Below are positions 9,977 through 18,737 of a DNA stretch of 50,968 nt, in pieces. Each line of letters starts with the position of its first letter. The first letter of the stretch is position 1. The stretch spans positions 1 to 50,968 of the forward strand of contig CAIUQQ010000335.1 of assembly GCA_903901345.1 (NCBI GenBank), given 5' to 3'. The translations under genes were made by a program, and so were the position numbers. The notes beneath the pieces are model-generated. The model was not told where the DNA came from. It did not search any database and saw nothing but the letters and a program-made list of their open reading frames with translations. This DNA is from an uncultured Bacteroidota bacterium (lineage in GTDB: Bacteria; Bacteroidota; Bacteroidia; UKL13-3).

Positions 9977-10639
9977 GTGACATTGCATTATCAAAACCAA
10001 CAATTTAATCCCCTTATAATGAAAAAGATAGTACTATTATTAATTTTAATTTTGACAGTTAGTATCGTTAAAATAAATGCACAAACCCAAACAGTTTGTA
10101 CCAATTCAACTAACATGAAATATGATGTTAACCCAAGTGTCGGCTCTACTTATAGCTGGTCTTTAAAATACGGTTTGGGTACAATTACTACCATTAGTGG
10201 CCGTTCCGATAGTATAATTATAAACTATGGAAGTATTACAGGAACAGATACTTTAAGGGTAGTTGAAATTGGTCCAACGGGTTGTATTGGTGATACAGCA
10301 AAATACAGAATTTTGGTTTTACCAAATTTAATTGCTACCATTAGTGGTACTGATTCTATTTGTATAAATAGTGCTAGTATTGGTAAATTAAGAGTTACTT
10401 TTACTGGAAATGCAGGCCCTTGGAACATGACTTATTCCGATGGTGTTACTCCTGTAACTGTTAATGGGATATTAACAAGTCCTTACTTTTTCAATAGTTC
10501 TGTTTATAGTTCTGTTGGAATAAGAACTTTTACTATCACTTCTTTAACATCAGCTAATATATGCGCTGCAACTATTGTTGGTTCAGCTACTGTTAGAGTA
10601 TTTCCTAAACCCGGAATTATTACAATAAATACTTACTAA
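9977..10639 (+). CDS. Small secreted PKD/Ig-like protein, paralog B (likely start at MKKIVLLL, 10019)
   Basis: CTNSTNMKYDVNPSVGSTYSWSL...; C-term VRVFPKPGIITINTY; paralogous to 9288-9905. Confidence 0.7.
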   Translation: MTLHYQNQQFNPLIMKKIVLLLILILTVSIVKINAQTQTVCTNSTNMKYDVNPSVGSTYSWSLKYGLGTITTISGRSDSIIINYGSITGTDTLRVVEIGPTGCIGDTAKYRILVLPNLIATISGTDSICINSASIGKLRVTFTGNAGPWNMTYSDGVTPVTVNGILTSPYFFNSSVYSSVGIRTFTITSLTSANICAATIVGSATVRVFPKPGIITINTY

Positions 10640-10673
10640 AAATTTTAGAATCACAATAATAAATGTCATAACC

Positions 10674-10717
10674 AAAAAAAGTTCCTGTTGAATCATTTTC
10701 AACAGGAACTTTTTTAT
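10674..10717. terminator. Bidirectional terminator between paralog B and lon
   Basis: A-tract, gttcctgttgaa-tcatt-ttcaacaggaac, T-tract. Confidence 0.9.
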
Positions 10718-10734
10718 TTATTTATCGTTATTTT

Positions 10735-13212
10735 TTATTTAATAGCAGGTTTTACTTCCACTATTTCCATGTTTACTGGATTTGCAACTTTTTCGTCTAA
10801 TAACGCAAAGTCAATAACCTCCAACATGTTTTTTACATAATGAAAACTCACATCTTTCAAATAGTTTTTGCTAATTTCTTCTACATCTTTTTTATTAGTT
10901 TCACATAACAAAATGGTGGTAATTCCAGCACGTTTAGCCGCCAATATTTTTTCTTTTACTCCACCAATTGGCAATACTTTTCCGCGCAAAGTAATTTCGC
11001 CTGTCATCGCTAATTGAGGTTTTACTTTTCTTTGGGTAAATAAACTTGCCAATGAAGTAAGCATGGTAACTCCAGCTGATGGTCCATCTTTTGGAACTGC
11101 GCCCGCAGGCACGTGTATATGCACATCAAATTGGTTAAATACTTTTGGATTTATTCCCAAATATTCGCAATGTGATTTTAAAAATGTAAGCGCTGTAATG
11201 GCTGATTCCTTCATTACATCGCCTAACTGACCAGTCAATTGTAGTTTTCCAGTTCCTTGCGTTAAGCTACTTTCTATAAATAATATTTCGCCACCTACAC
11301 TTGTCCAAGCCAAACCTGTAACCACACCAGCCACATCATTTCCTTGATACATTTCTTTTTCACCACGCTCCACTCCTAAAATAGTTGGTAAATAGGCAAG
11401 GTCAATTTTTTTTAAATTTTTCTTGAACATTACCTTTTGCATGGCCACGTGACGAGCTACAGAAGCAATTTGTTTTTCTAATCCACGAACACCACTTTCA
11501 CGGGTGTAACCATCAATTATTTTTTCTAAAACTTCATTGCCTAACTCAAAACTATTTAGTTTCAAACCATGGTTCTTTTCTTGTTTTGGAATCAAATATT
11601 TTTTAGCAATTTCTATTTTATCTTCCAACGTATAACCGTTAATTTCAATAATTTCCATCCTGTCTAATAAAGCAGGTTGAATGGCATCTAAATTATTGGC
11701 GGTAGCAATGAACATTACATTCGATAAATCGTAATCTATTTCTACAAAATTATCGTAAAATGTTCCATTTTGTTCAGGATCTAAAACCTCTAACAATGCA
11801 CTAGAAGGATCACCACGGTAGCTGTTTTGAATTTTATCAATTTCGTCCAATACAAAAACAGGATTACTGCTTTTTACTTTTTTTAGGTTTTGAATAATTC
11901 TGCCTGGCATAGCGCCAATATAAGTTCTGCGATGTCCTCTAACTTCACTTTCATCGTGCAATCCACCTAATGAAATACGCGCATATTTTCTGTCTAATGC
12001 TTTTGCAATTGATTTACCCAAACTTGTTTTTCCTACTCCCGGGGGGCCATACAAACAAAGAATTGGACTTTTCATATCGCCTTTTAACTTTAAAACAGCT
12101 AAGTATTCAAGAATACGTTTCTTTACTTTTTCTAATCCAAAATGATCTTCATTTAAAATTTCTTCTGCACGTTTCAAATCAAAATTATCAGTAGTAGTTT
12201 CATCCCAAGGTAAGTCTAAAAGCGTGTTCAAATAATTGATTTGAATACTATAATCAGGCGCCATAGGATTGATTCTACGCAATCTTTCCAATTCTTTGTT
12301 AAATGCTTCTGCAATTTCTGGCTTCCATTTTTTATCCTTTGCTTTAGCTTTTAAAGTTTCTACTTCTTGCTCAGGACTTTCAGAACCTAGTTCTTCGTTA
12401 ATGGCTTTTATTTGCTGATGCAAAAAGAATTCACGGTGTTGTTTATCCATGTCGCCACGAACTTTATCTTGAATTTTGTTTTTTAGAATTAACAACTCTT
12501 TTTCAGTCATCATTAATTCTACCAAAACATTTGCCATTTCACCCGCTGTAATGTTTTCTAATATTTTTTGCTTTGCAATAATGTCAACGCTTAAATTTGT
12601 AGAAACCAAAGCCATTAACAAAAACGGATTATCAATTCGTTTAACACCGCTAATTAATTCAGGCGAAAAAGTGCCTTGTAATTTCATTAATTCAGCAGCT
12701 ACTGTTTTAATAGTTTTTAGTAAATCTTTTGTTTTTACATCTTTTGAATCGTCTACTTGTTCATTTACAGTAAAAGTACCCTTTAAAAAAGGATCAGTAT
12801 TGGTAATGCCAGTAAGCGAAATTTGTTTAATTCCTTGTAAAAATACCGTTTCTTGATTATTGGGTAGTTTAATAATTCGAAGCACTTTAGCTAAAGTTCC
12901 AGTATGGTATAAATCTTCCATGTTAGGCTCTTCAGCATTAATATTTTTTTGAGCAACTACTAAAATAAACGATTTGTTTTTCTTAGCATCTTTAATTAAT
13001 TTATTCGATTTTACTCTGCCAATACTTACTGGCAATGCCATCATTGGAAAAAGTACGGTGTTTCTTAATGGTAATATTGACAGCACTTCGGGCAAATCTT
13101 CCACTTTTACTTCTAAATCTTTGTCGTTTAAAGTAATTGGAATTGTTTCAAAATTTGCATCATCGTTTTCTGTCCACTCCTCAAAAGTAACATCTTCAGG
13201 TATATCTATCAT
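10735..13212 (-). CDS. lon: ATP-dependent Lon endopeptidase
   Basis: LCLYGPPGVGKTSLGKSIA Walker A; VPKDGPSAGVTMLTSL catalytic Ser region; full length. Confidence 0.97.
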   Translation of the reverse strand: MIDIPEDVTFEEWTENDDANFETIPITLNDKDLEVKVEDLPEVLSILPLRNTVLFPMMALPVSIGRVKSNKLIKDAKKNKSFILVVAQKNINAEEPNMEDLYHTGTLAKVLRIIKLPNNQETVFLQGIKQISLTGITNTDPFLKGTFTVNEQVDDSKDVKTKDLLKTIKTVAAELMKLQGTFSPELISGVKRIDNPFLLMALVSTNLSVDIIAKQKILENITAGEMANVLVELMMTEKELLILKNKIQDKVRGDMDKQHREFFLHQQIKAINEELGSESPEQEVETLKAKAKDKKWKPEIAEAFNKELERLRRINPMAPDYSIQINYLNTLLDLPWDETTTDNFDLKRAEEILNEDHFGLEKVKKRILEYLAVLKLKGDMKSPILCLYGPPGVGKTSLGKSIAKALDRKYARISLGGLHDESEVRGHRRTYIGAMPGRIIQNLKKVKSSNPVFVLDEIDKIQNSYRGDPSSALLEVLDPEQNGTFYDNFVEIDYDLSNVMFIATANNLDAIQPALLDRMEIIEINGYTLEDKIEIAKKYLIPKQEKNHGLKLNSFELGNEVLEKIIDGYTRESGVRGLEKQIASVARHVAMQKVMFKKNLKKIDLAYLPTILGVERGEKEMYQGNDVAGVVTGLAWTSVGGEILFIESSLTQGTGKLQLTGQLGDVMKESAITALTFLKSHCEYLGINPKVFNQFDVHIHVPAGAVPKDGPSAGVTMLTSLASLFTQRKVKPQLAMTGEITLRGKVLPIGGVKEKILAAKRAGITTILLCETNKKDVEEISKNYLKDVSFHYVKNMLEVIDFALLDEKVANPVNMEIVEVKPAIK

Positions 13213-13415
13213 TTATAAAAGTAAATTGTATGGTTAAAAACCATTATATTTACAATATAAATGCCAAATAACATAACTATGATTTTTGATTTAGAATTTT
13301 TGAGTGGTTGAATAGAATATTTTCTTTTATAAAATAGTTTAATGTATATAACTTCAAATGTAAATAGAAAATTGAAAAATAAATATAGCGGTTTTGAAAA
13401 TTTTTATTTCAAGTA

Positions 13416-13446
13416 TTTGTATTTAAATAAGATTGGCATATATTCG
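13416..13446 (+). promoter_or_regulatory. Promoter candidate for rplU-rpmA (TTTG-N19-TATATTCG)
   Basis: TTTG 13416-13419, TATATTCG 13439-13446. Confidence 0.55.
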
Positions 13447-13477
13447 CAGCCCTTAAAAATTAAAAAAAATACAAATT

Positions 13478-13789
13478 ATGTACGCAATCGTAGAAATTGC
13501 TGGCCAACAATTTAAAGTTGAAAAAGACCAAAAAGTGTATGTACACCGCTTACAACACGAAGAAGGCGCCAGTATTGAATTCGACAGAGTACTGCTATTA
13601 CAAGATGGCAGTTCAATTTCAGTTGGAGCACCAACTGTAGCAGGCGCTATAGTTAAAGCTACCGTTTTATCTCACTTAAAAGGCGATAAAGTTATCGTAT
13701 TTAAGAAAAAACGTAGAAAAGGTTACAGAAAATTAAATGGCCATCGCCAATGTTTCACTCAAATCAAAATTGAAGCTATCAACGCTTAA
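13478..13789 (+). CDS. rplU: 50S ribosomal protein L21
   Basis: [41 protein letters not shown]. Confidence 0.97.
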   Translation: MYAIVEIAGQQFKVEKDQKVYVHRLQHEEGASIEFDRVLLLQDGSSISVGAPTVAGAIVKATVLSHLKGDKVIVFKKKRRKGYRKLNGHRQCFTQIKIEAINA

Positions 13790-13824
13790 ATTTATTGTTT
13801 AACTAAAAAAAAAGATTAAAGACC

Positions 13825-14109
13825 ATGGCTCACAAAAAAGGTGCAGGTAGTTCGAAAAACGGACGTGAATCACATAGCAAACGCCTAGGCGTTAAAATTT
13901 TTGGTGGACAAAGAGCTGACGCTGGCAATATTATTATTCGTCAACGCGGCACTAAGCATCACCCAGGCGATAATGTTGGAATTGGAAAAGACCATACATT
14001 ATTTGCTTTAATTGATGGAACTGTTGTGTTCCGTAAAAAAGCAAACGATCGCAGTTATGTATCGGTTACTCCTTTGGTTGCAAAACCAGAAGTTGTTGCT
14101 GAAGCATAA
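13825..14109 (+). CDS. rpmA: 50S ribosomal protein L27
   Basis: [47 protein letters not shown]. Confidence 0.98.
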   Translation: MAHKKGAGSSKNGRESHSKRLGVKIFGGQRADAGNIIIRQRGTKHHPGDNVGIGKDHTLFALIDGTVVFRKKANDRSYVSVTPLVAKPEVVAEA

Positions 14110-14124
14110 TTCAAAATTATTTCA

Positions 14125-14164
14125 TAAAAAAGCCCGATTTCTTTTAGAATTCGGGCTTTTTTGT
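14125..14164. terminator. Terminator after rpmA
   Basis: aaaaaagcccga...tcgggctttttt. Confidence 0.85.
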
Positions 14165-14199
14165 TTTCAATGCTTTTTGAATTATTGAAAAAATAAAAA

Positions 14200-14544
14200 C
14201 TACATAGTTTCTAATAAAGTACGAATGTTATTGGTTAATTCTCCAGTTTTTACTTTTACTTCGTTTATTGTATTTGGAAAAGTTTCAATGTTTGTTCTGT
14301 TTTTCCCGTTTTGCTCTATAGTTCTAAGAATTTCGAACAAATTATTAGCGCCAAGCATTTGAATTGGAGCTTTCATTTTATGCGCTAATTGTCCTATTGC
14401 CTCGTAATTTGCTGTGGCTAGCAATTGGTCAAATTCAATTACTTCTACTGCTGTTGTAATTATAAATAAATTAAGCATTTCTTTTATAAATGAATTATCT
14501 CCACCCGATATTTCATTCAAATATGTTAAATCTATATTTTTCAT
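14200..14544 (-). CDS. Histidine phosphotransfer (Hpt) domain protein
   Basis: AIGQLAHKMKAPIQMLG matches Hpt active-site helix pattern (AHxLK). Confidence 0.8.
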   Translation of the reverse strand: MKNIDLTYLNEISGGDNSFIKEMLNLFIITTAVEVIEFDQLLATANYEAIGQLAHKMKAPIQMLGANNLFEILRTIEQNGKNRTNIETFPNTINEVKVKTGELTNNIRTLLETM

Positions 14545-14598
14545 CTTTTTGCTTAGCTTTGACGCAAATTAACAATAATAATTAAGTTTGACAAAATA

Positions 14599-15345
14599 AT
14601 GTTTGGTATTACGTTACTTCCAATAATTCCTTTGCGTGGGGAACCCAATAGCAAAAGTGAAATGGTTAGCCAGTTGTTGTTTGGCGAGAAATATAAAGTG
14701 CTTCATCAACAACCAAGTTGGGTGAAAATTGAAACTATTGATGACAATTACATTGGTTGGATTAATGAAAAACAAATCAATTTAATTGGTGAAAATGAAT
14801 GGAATAATTTAATGAATCCCATTGTTGTTATGGAATATCCGCACTTAAAAATAATGGTGAATAATGTGCCAATGTATATTGCCACAGGTAGCCAAATATA
14901 TTCCAAAGTGAATATTAAAATAAGTGGTTTTGAATTTGATTTTGAAAACTTGAATATTGATTTGAATTTGGAACAAGTTGCTAAGCAATATTTGAATTCT
15001 CCTTACTTATGGGGCGGTAAAACTCCTTGGGGAATTGATTGTAGCGGATTTACTCAAATGGTTTTTAAGCAAAAAAAATTGAATATAAAACGAGATGCTT
15101 TTCAACAGGCTGAACAAGGAGAAGCAGTTGCTTTTTTGGCTGAAAGCAAACTTGGTGACTTGGCTTTTTTTGACAATGAAGATGGTAAAATTACCCATGT
15201 TGGTATATTATTAAATAATGAAACTATTATTCACGCTAGTGGAAAAGTGAGAATAGATCAGATTGATAATTACGGAATTATGAATTCAGATTCAAAAAAA
15301 TACAGCCACAAATTAAGATTTGTTAAAAGATTTAATTTTGAATAG
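14599..15345 (+). CDS. NlpC/P60 (C40) peptidase with SH3-like N-terminal region
   Basis: YLWGGKTPWGIDCSGFTQMVF catalytic Cys; ITHVGILLNNETIIHASGKVR His. Confidence 0.9.
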   Translation: MFGITLLPIIPLRGEPNSKSEMVSQLLFGEKYKVLHQQPSWVKIETIDDNYIGWINEKQINLIGENEWNNLMNPIVVMEYPHLKIMVNNVPMYIATGSQIYSKVNIKISGFEFDFENLNIDLNLEQVAKQYLNSPYLWGGKTPWGIDCSGFTQMVFKQKKLNIKRDAFQQAEQGEAVAFLAESKLGDLAFFDNEDGKITHVGILLNNETIIHASGKVRIDQIDNYGIMNSDSKKYSHKLRFVKRFNFE

Positions 15346-15409
15346 TTAAATTACGAAAACAATTTTATAACATTGCACTGAACAAATAAATAACTAAAAA
15401 ATAATAATT

Positions 15410-15883
15410 ATGACATTACAAAAAGGCGATAAAGCACCAGATTTTACTTTGTTTAACACCGAAAAAAACCCAGTAAGTTTAGCTGATTTTAAAGGTAAAA
15501 ACTTAATTGTACATTTCTTTCCATTAGCATTTACTGGTGTTTGCACCAAACAATTATGCACGGTTAGAGATGCAATTTCAATGTACAAAAACGATAATGC
15601 AGATGTTGTTGCAATTTCAGTTGATACTGTTTTTACTTTAGGTAAATTCAAAGAAGAACAAAATCTTTCTTTTGATTTACTTTCAGATTTTAACAAAGAA
15701 GTTTCAGCTGCTTATGGTTCATTATTCGAAACTTTTCCTGCTTTAGGTATGAAAGGCGTTGCAAAACGTTCGGCTTTTGTAATTGATAAAGAAGGTGTAA
15801 TTCAATATGCTGAAGTTTTAGAATCACCAGGTGATTTACCAAACTTTGATGCAATCAATGTTACTTTAGCTGAATTAAACTAA
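15410..15883 (+). CDS. Peroxiredoxin / redoxin-domain protein (AhpC/TSA family)
   Basis: GDKAPDFTLFNTEKNPVSLADFKGKNLIVHFFPLAFTGVCTKQLC. Confidence 0.9.
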   Translation: MTLQKGDKAPDFTLFNTEKNPVSLADFKGKNLIVHFFPLAFTGVCTKQLCTVRDAISMYKNDNADVVAISVDTVFTLGKFKEEQNLSFDLLSDFNKEVSAAYGSLFETFPALGMKGVAKRSAFVIDKEGVIQYAEVLESPGDLPNFDAINVTLAELN

Positions 15884-15897
15884 TTCAATAAATAAAA

Positions 15898-15938
15898 TAA
15901 AAAAAACGCAAGTACTGAAAAGTGCTTGCGTTTTTTTG
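15898..15938. terminator. Terminator after peroxiredoxin gene
   Basis: aaaaaacgcaagtact-gaaa-agtgcttgcgttttttt. Confidence 0.85.
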
Positions 15939-15962
15939 TTTGCAATAATATTTAAGTAAAAA

Positions 15963-17279
15963 CTAATAAACCATTTGCAGTAACTTGCATTTCGCAACCA
16001 TATCATTTGTATCAATGGCGGTAATTTCTACATCTATAATTTCATTTACCAACATTGGGTCATACTTGGTTTTTACTTTTATATAATTACTCGTAAAACC
16101 ATACATTACATCATGGTCGTTTTCTGCTTCCCAAAGCACAGGATAAGTGTTTCCAACATGTTCGTTATAATATGCCAAACGTTTTTTATCGCTTAATATA
16201 TGCAGCATTTTGCTTCTATCAGCACGTTCACTTAAATTTACTTTGCCAGGCATTTTATAAGCAGTGGTGTTCACCCTTTCGCTATAAGTAAAAACATGTA
16301 AATACGAAATATTCAGCTCATTTAAGTAATTATAAGTATCAATAAAATCTGCATGTTCCTCACCTGGATAACCAACTATTACATCAACTCCAATGCAACA
16401 ATGAGGCATTAATTCTTTTATTTTTTCAACCCTCGAAGTATATAATTCAGTTAAATATCTTCTGCGCATGGATTGTAAAATTTTATCACTTCCGCTTTGT
16501 AATGGAATATGAAAATGCGGAACTATATTTTTTGATTGAGCTACCAGCTCAATAATTTCATTAGTAAGTAAATTTGGTTCTATCGATGAAATTCTGATGC
16601 GTTCCAAACCTTCCACTTTTTCTAGTGCTTGCAGCAATTGATAAAAGTTTTCGTCAGTTTCTACGCCAAAATCACCAGTATTTACGCCTGTTAAAACAAT
16701 CTCTTTTATTCCTTGACTAACTATTTCAGCAGCTTGTTTTACAATGTTTTCAATATTATCACTTCTACTTTTTCCTCTGGCCAAAGGAATGGTACAAAAC
16801 GAACAAAAATAATCACAACCATCTTGCACTTTCAAAAACGAACGTGTTCTGTCGCCAATGGAGTAACTGGCATGATAATCTAAAACTTCTTTTATTTTTC
16901 CTTCTTTCACAACCGCCACTTCACGTTTACTAATGTCGTCTAAGTAGTTTTCAATATTGAACTTTTCGGCTGCGCCAAGCACCATATCAACGCCAGGAAT
17001 TTTTGCAATTTCGTTTGGTTTTAATTGTGCATAACAACCCACAATAGCCACAAAAGCATTCGGATTATGGCGCAAAGCTTCTTTCACTATTTTCTTACAC
17101 TTTTTGTCGGCATTATCGGTAACGGAGCAAGTGTTTACTACATACACATCGGCACCAGCCTCAAAAGCAACCTTTTGCATTCCAGCCTCCGTTAATTGGC
17201 GACCAATAGAACTTGTTTCTGAAAAATTTAATTTACAACCTAACGTATAAAACGCAACTGTTTTTTGCATAGCGCACAA
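15963..17279 (-). CDS. mtaB: tRNA threonylcarbamoyladenosine methylthiotransferase MtaB (likely start at 17270)
   Basis: Radical SAM CDYFCSFCTIP; GCKLNFSETSSIGRQL; TCSVTDNADKKCKKIV. Confidence 0.92.
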   Translation of the reverse strand: MCAMQKTVAFYTLGCKLNFSETSSIGRQLTEAGMQKVAFEAGADVYVVNTCSVTDNADKKCKKIVKEALRHNPNAFVAIVGCYAQLKPNEIAKIPGVDMVLGAAEKFNIENYLDDISKREVAVVKEGKIKEVLDYHASYSIGDRTRSFLKVQDGCDYFCSFCTIPLARGKSRSDNIENIVKQAAEIVSQGIKEIVLTGVNTGDFGVETDENFYQLLQALEKVEGLERIRISSIEPNLLTNEIIELVAQSKNIVPHFHIPLQSGSDKILQSMRRRYLTELYTSRVEKIKELMPHCCIGVDVIVGYPGEEHADFIDTYNYLNELNISYLHVFTYSERVNTTAYKMPGKVNLSERADRSKMLHILSDKKRLAYYNEHVGNTYPVLWEAENDHDVMYGFTSNYIKVKTKYDPMLVNEIIDVEITAIDTNDMVAKCKLLQMVY

Positions 17280-17353
17280 AAATAGGAAAGATTATTGGTT
17301 TTGAAGAAAAAACTGACATTGATTAAAAAAATAGCCACAGATTACACAGATTA
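17226..17353. repeat. Direct duplication copy 1 (5' end of mtaB plus upstream region)
   Basis: Near-identical to 18521-18646 (atttaatttacaacctaacgtataaaacgcaactgttttttgcatag...gccacagattacacagatta). Confidence 0.92.
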
Positions 17354-17411
17354 CGCAGAAAATTGGCGAAAATTATTTATTGCTAGAAATTCTGATTCTA
17401 AATAAAAAATC

Positions 17412-18449
17412 TTATTTATCATTTATTGTACATTCTACGCGTCTGTTTATTTTTCTGCCATCTTCTTTGTCGTTACTTGCTATTGGTTTCGAACTTCCCA
17501 AGCCCTTGTATTTAATAAAGGCCGTATTTATACCTTGTTCAATTAAATAATCTGCAACTGCTTTTGCTCTATCTTTTGATAGTTTTAAATTATCGACTTC
17601 ATTACCAATATTATCTGTATGTCCTACCACATTAATTTTAAAAGTAGGATTACGCTTTAAATAGGTTACTAACTTGTTTAATTCTGCATAAGATTCTTTT
17701 AATAAAATGCTTTTATTTGTTTCAAATACAATATTTTTAAGGATTAAAGGTGCTCCTAATTTGGGAGCAAAAACAGTATCAACATCTATTTGAAGGTTTC
17801 TTGTTCCTCCTCTAATATCATCTATATACAACGAATATCCTCTAAAAGCAATGCCTCCAGGCAGTAAATCAGGAATTTCAACTGTAACGGAGTTTAGCAT
17901 GGTTTTACCATCGGCTGAATAAAGCTTTCCTGTAATATTGGTAGAGGTATTAAATATTACTTCAACCCTATACCATGTATGTAATTTATATGTTTGGCTT
18001 ACTGTTTTTAAAGGTGGATATGTGTAATTTGGGGTCTTCGAAAAGTTTAATGTATTGGTGCTTGCATCAATACATAAGAAATAACCGCTTTCAGTGTTGT
18101 TCATACCAATTCCAAAATAAAGCCTAGTATTTTGATTAAAACGCATCCACCAACTAATGGCTTCATCAGTAAAACCAATAGTTTTATCAATTCTTTTATA
18201 AAAACCTCCAGCGCTTTGGCAGTATAATCCAAAATTACCTGAATGAGCAGCACCTTTAGTTTTTAACGAAAATCCTTCTCCTACTTTAATCCAAGGTTTC
18301 CAATGCCAAACAGTATCTTTTTCAAAATCTTCAATTTTTGGTAAATCATTTCCAGTTTGACCGTAAGTGGCAGAGCTGAAGGTTAAAACCAAGCAAATAA
18401 ATGTAAAGTATTTACTTAAGGTTTTTATATTTTGTTTAAATAACATCAT
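17412..18449 (-). CDS. OmpA-family protein with N-terminal LamG-like/carbohydrate-binding-like domain
   Basis: C-terminal INVVGHTDNIGNEVDNLKLSKDRAKAVADYLIEQGI...GRKINRRVECTI; signal peptide. Confidence 0.88.
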   Translation of the reverse strand: MMLFKQNIKTLSKYFTFICLVLTFSSATYGQTGNDLPKIEDFEKDTVWHWKPWIKVGEGFSLKTKGAAHSGNFGLYCQSAGGFYKRIDKTIGFTDEAISWWMRFNQNTRLYFGIGMNNTESGYFLCIDASTNTLNFSKTPNYTYPPLKTVSQTYKLHTWYRVEVIFNTSTNITGKLYSADGKTMLNSVTVEIPDLLPGGIAFRGYSLYIDDIRGGTRNLQIDVDTVFAPKLGAPLILKNIVFETNKSILLKESYAELNKLVTYLKRNPTFKINVVGHTDNIGNEVDNLKLSKDRAKAVADYLIEQGINTAFIKYKGLGSSKPIASNDKEDGRKINRRVECTINDK

Positions 18450-18520
18450 TTAATTTTAATGAATAAATATTTGAAAAAGAGTGAATTGTTTTAATCTTTA
18501 ACGTAAAAGCAAAAAAGATT

Positions 18521-18646
18521 ATTTAATTTACAACCTAACGTATAAAACGCAACTGTTTTTTGCATAGCCTACAAAAATATAAAAGATTATTGGTTTTGAA
18601 GAAAAAAAACCATTGAAAATAAAATAGCCACAGATTACACAGATTA
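18521..18646. repeat. Direct duplication copy 2, containing a truncated mtaB 5' end (minus strand MQKTVAFYTLGCKLN)
   Basis: See copy 1; offset about 1295 bp. Confidence 0.92.
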
Positions 18647-18737
18647 TACAAAAAAAAGTCTCTGTATTCAGTGGTAAAGCCTCTGTAAATTCTGCGAACG
18701 ATGAACAAAAATAAGTGTTATCTGTGGCTTTAATTCA

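Noticed and set aside
12476-13237. Plus-strand ORFs antisense to lon
   Set aside because: Shadow ORFs; lon is full length and conserved on the minus strand.
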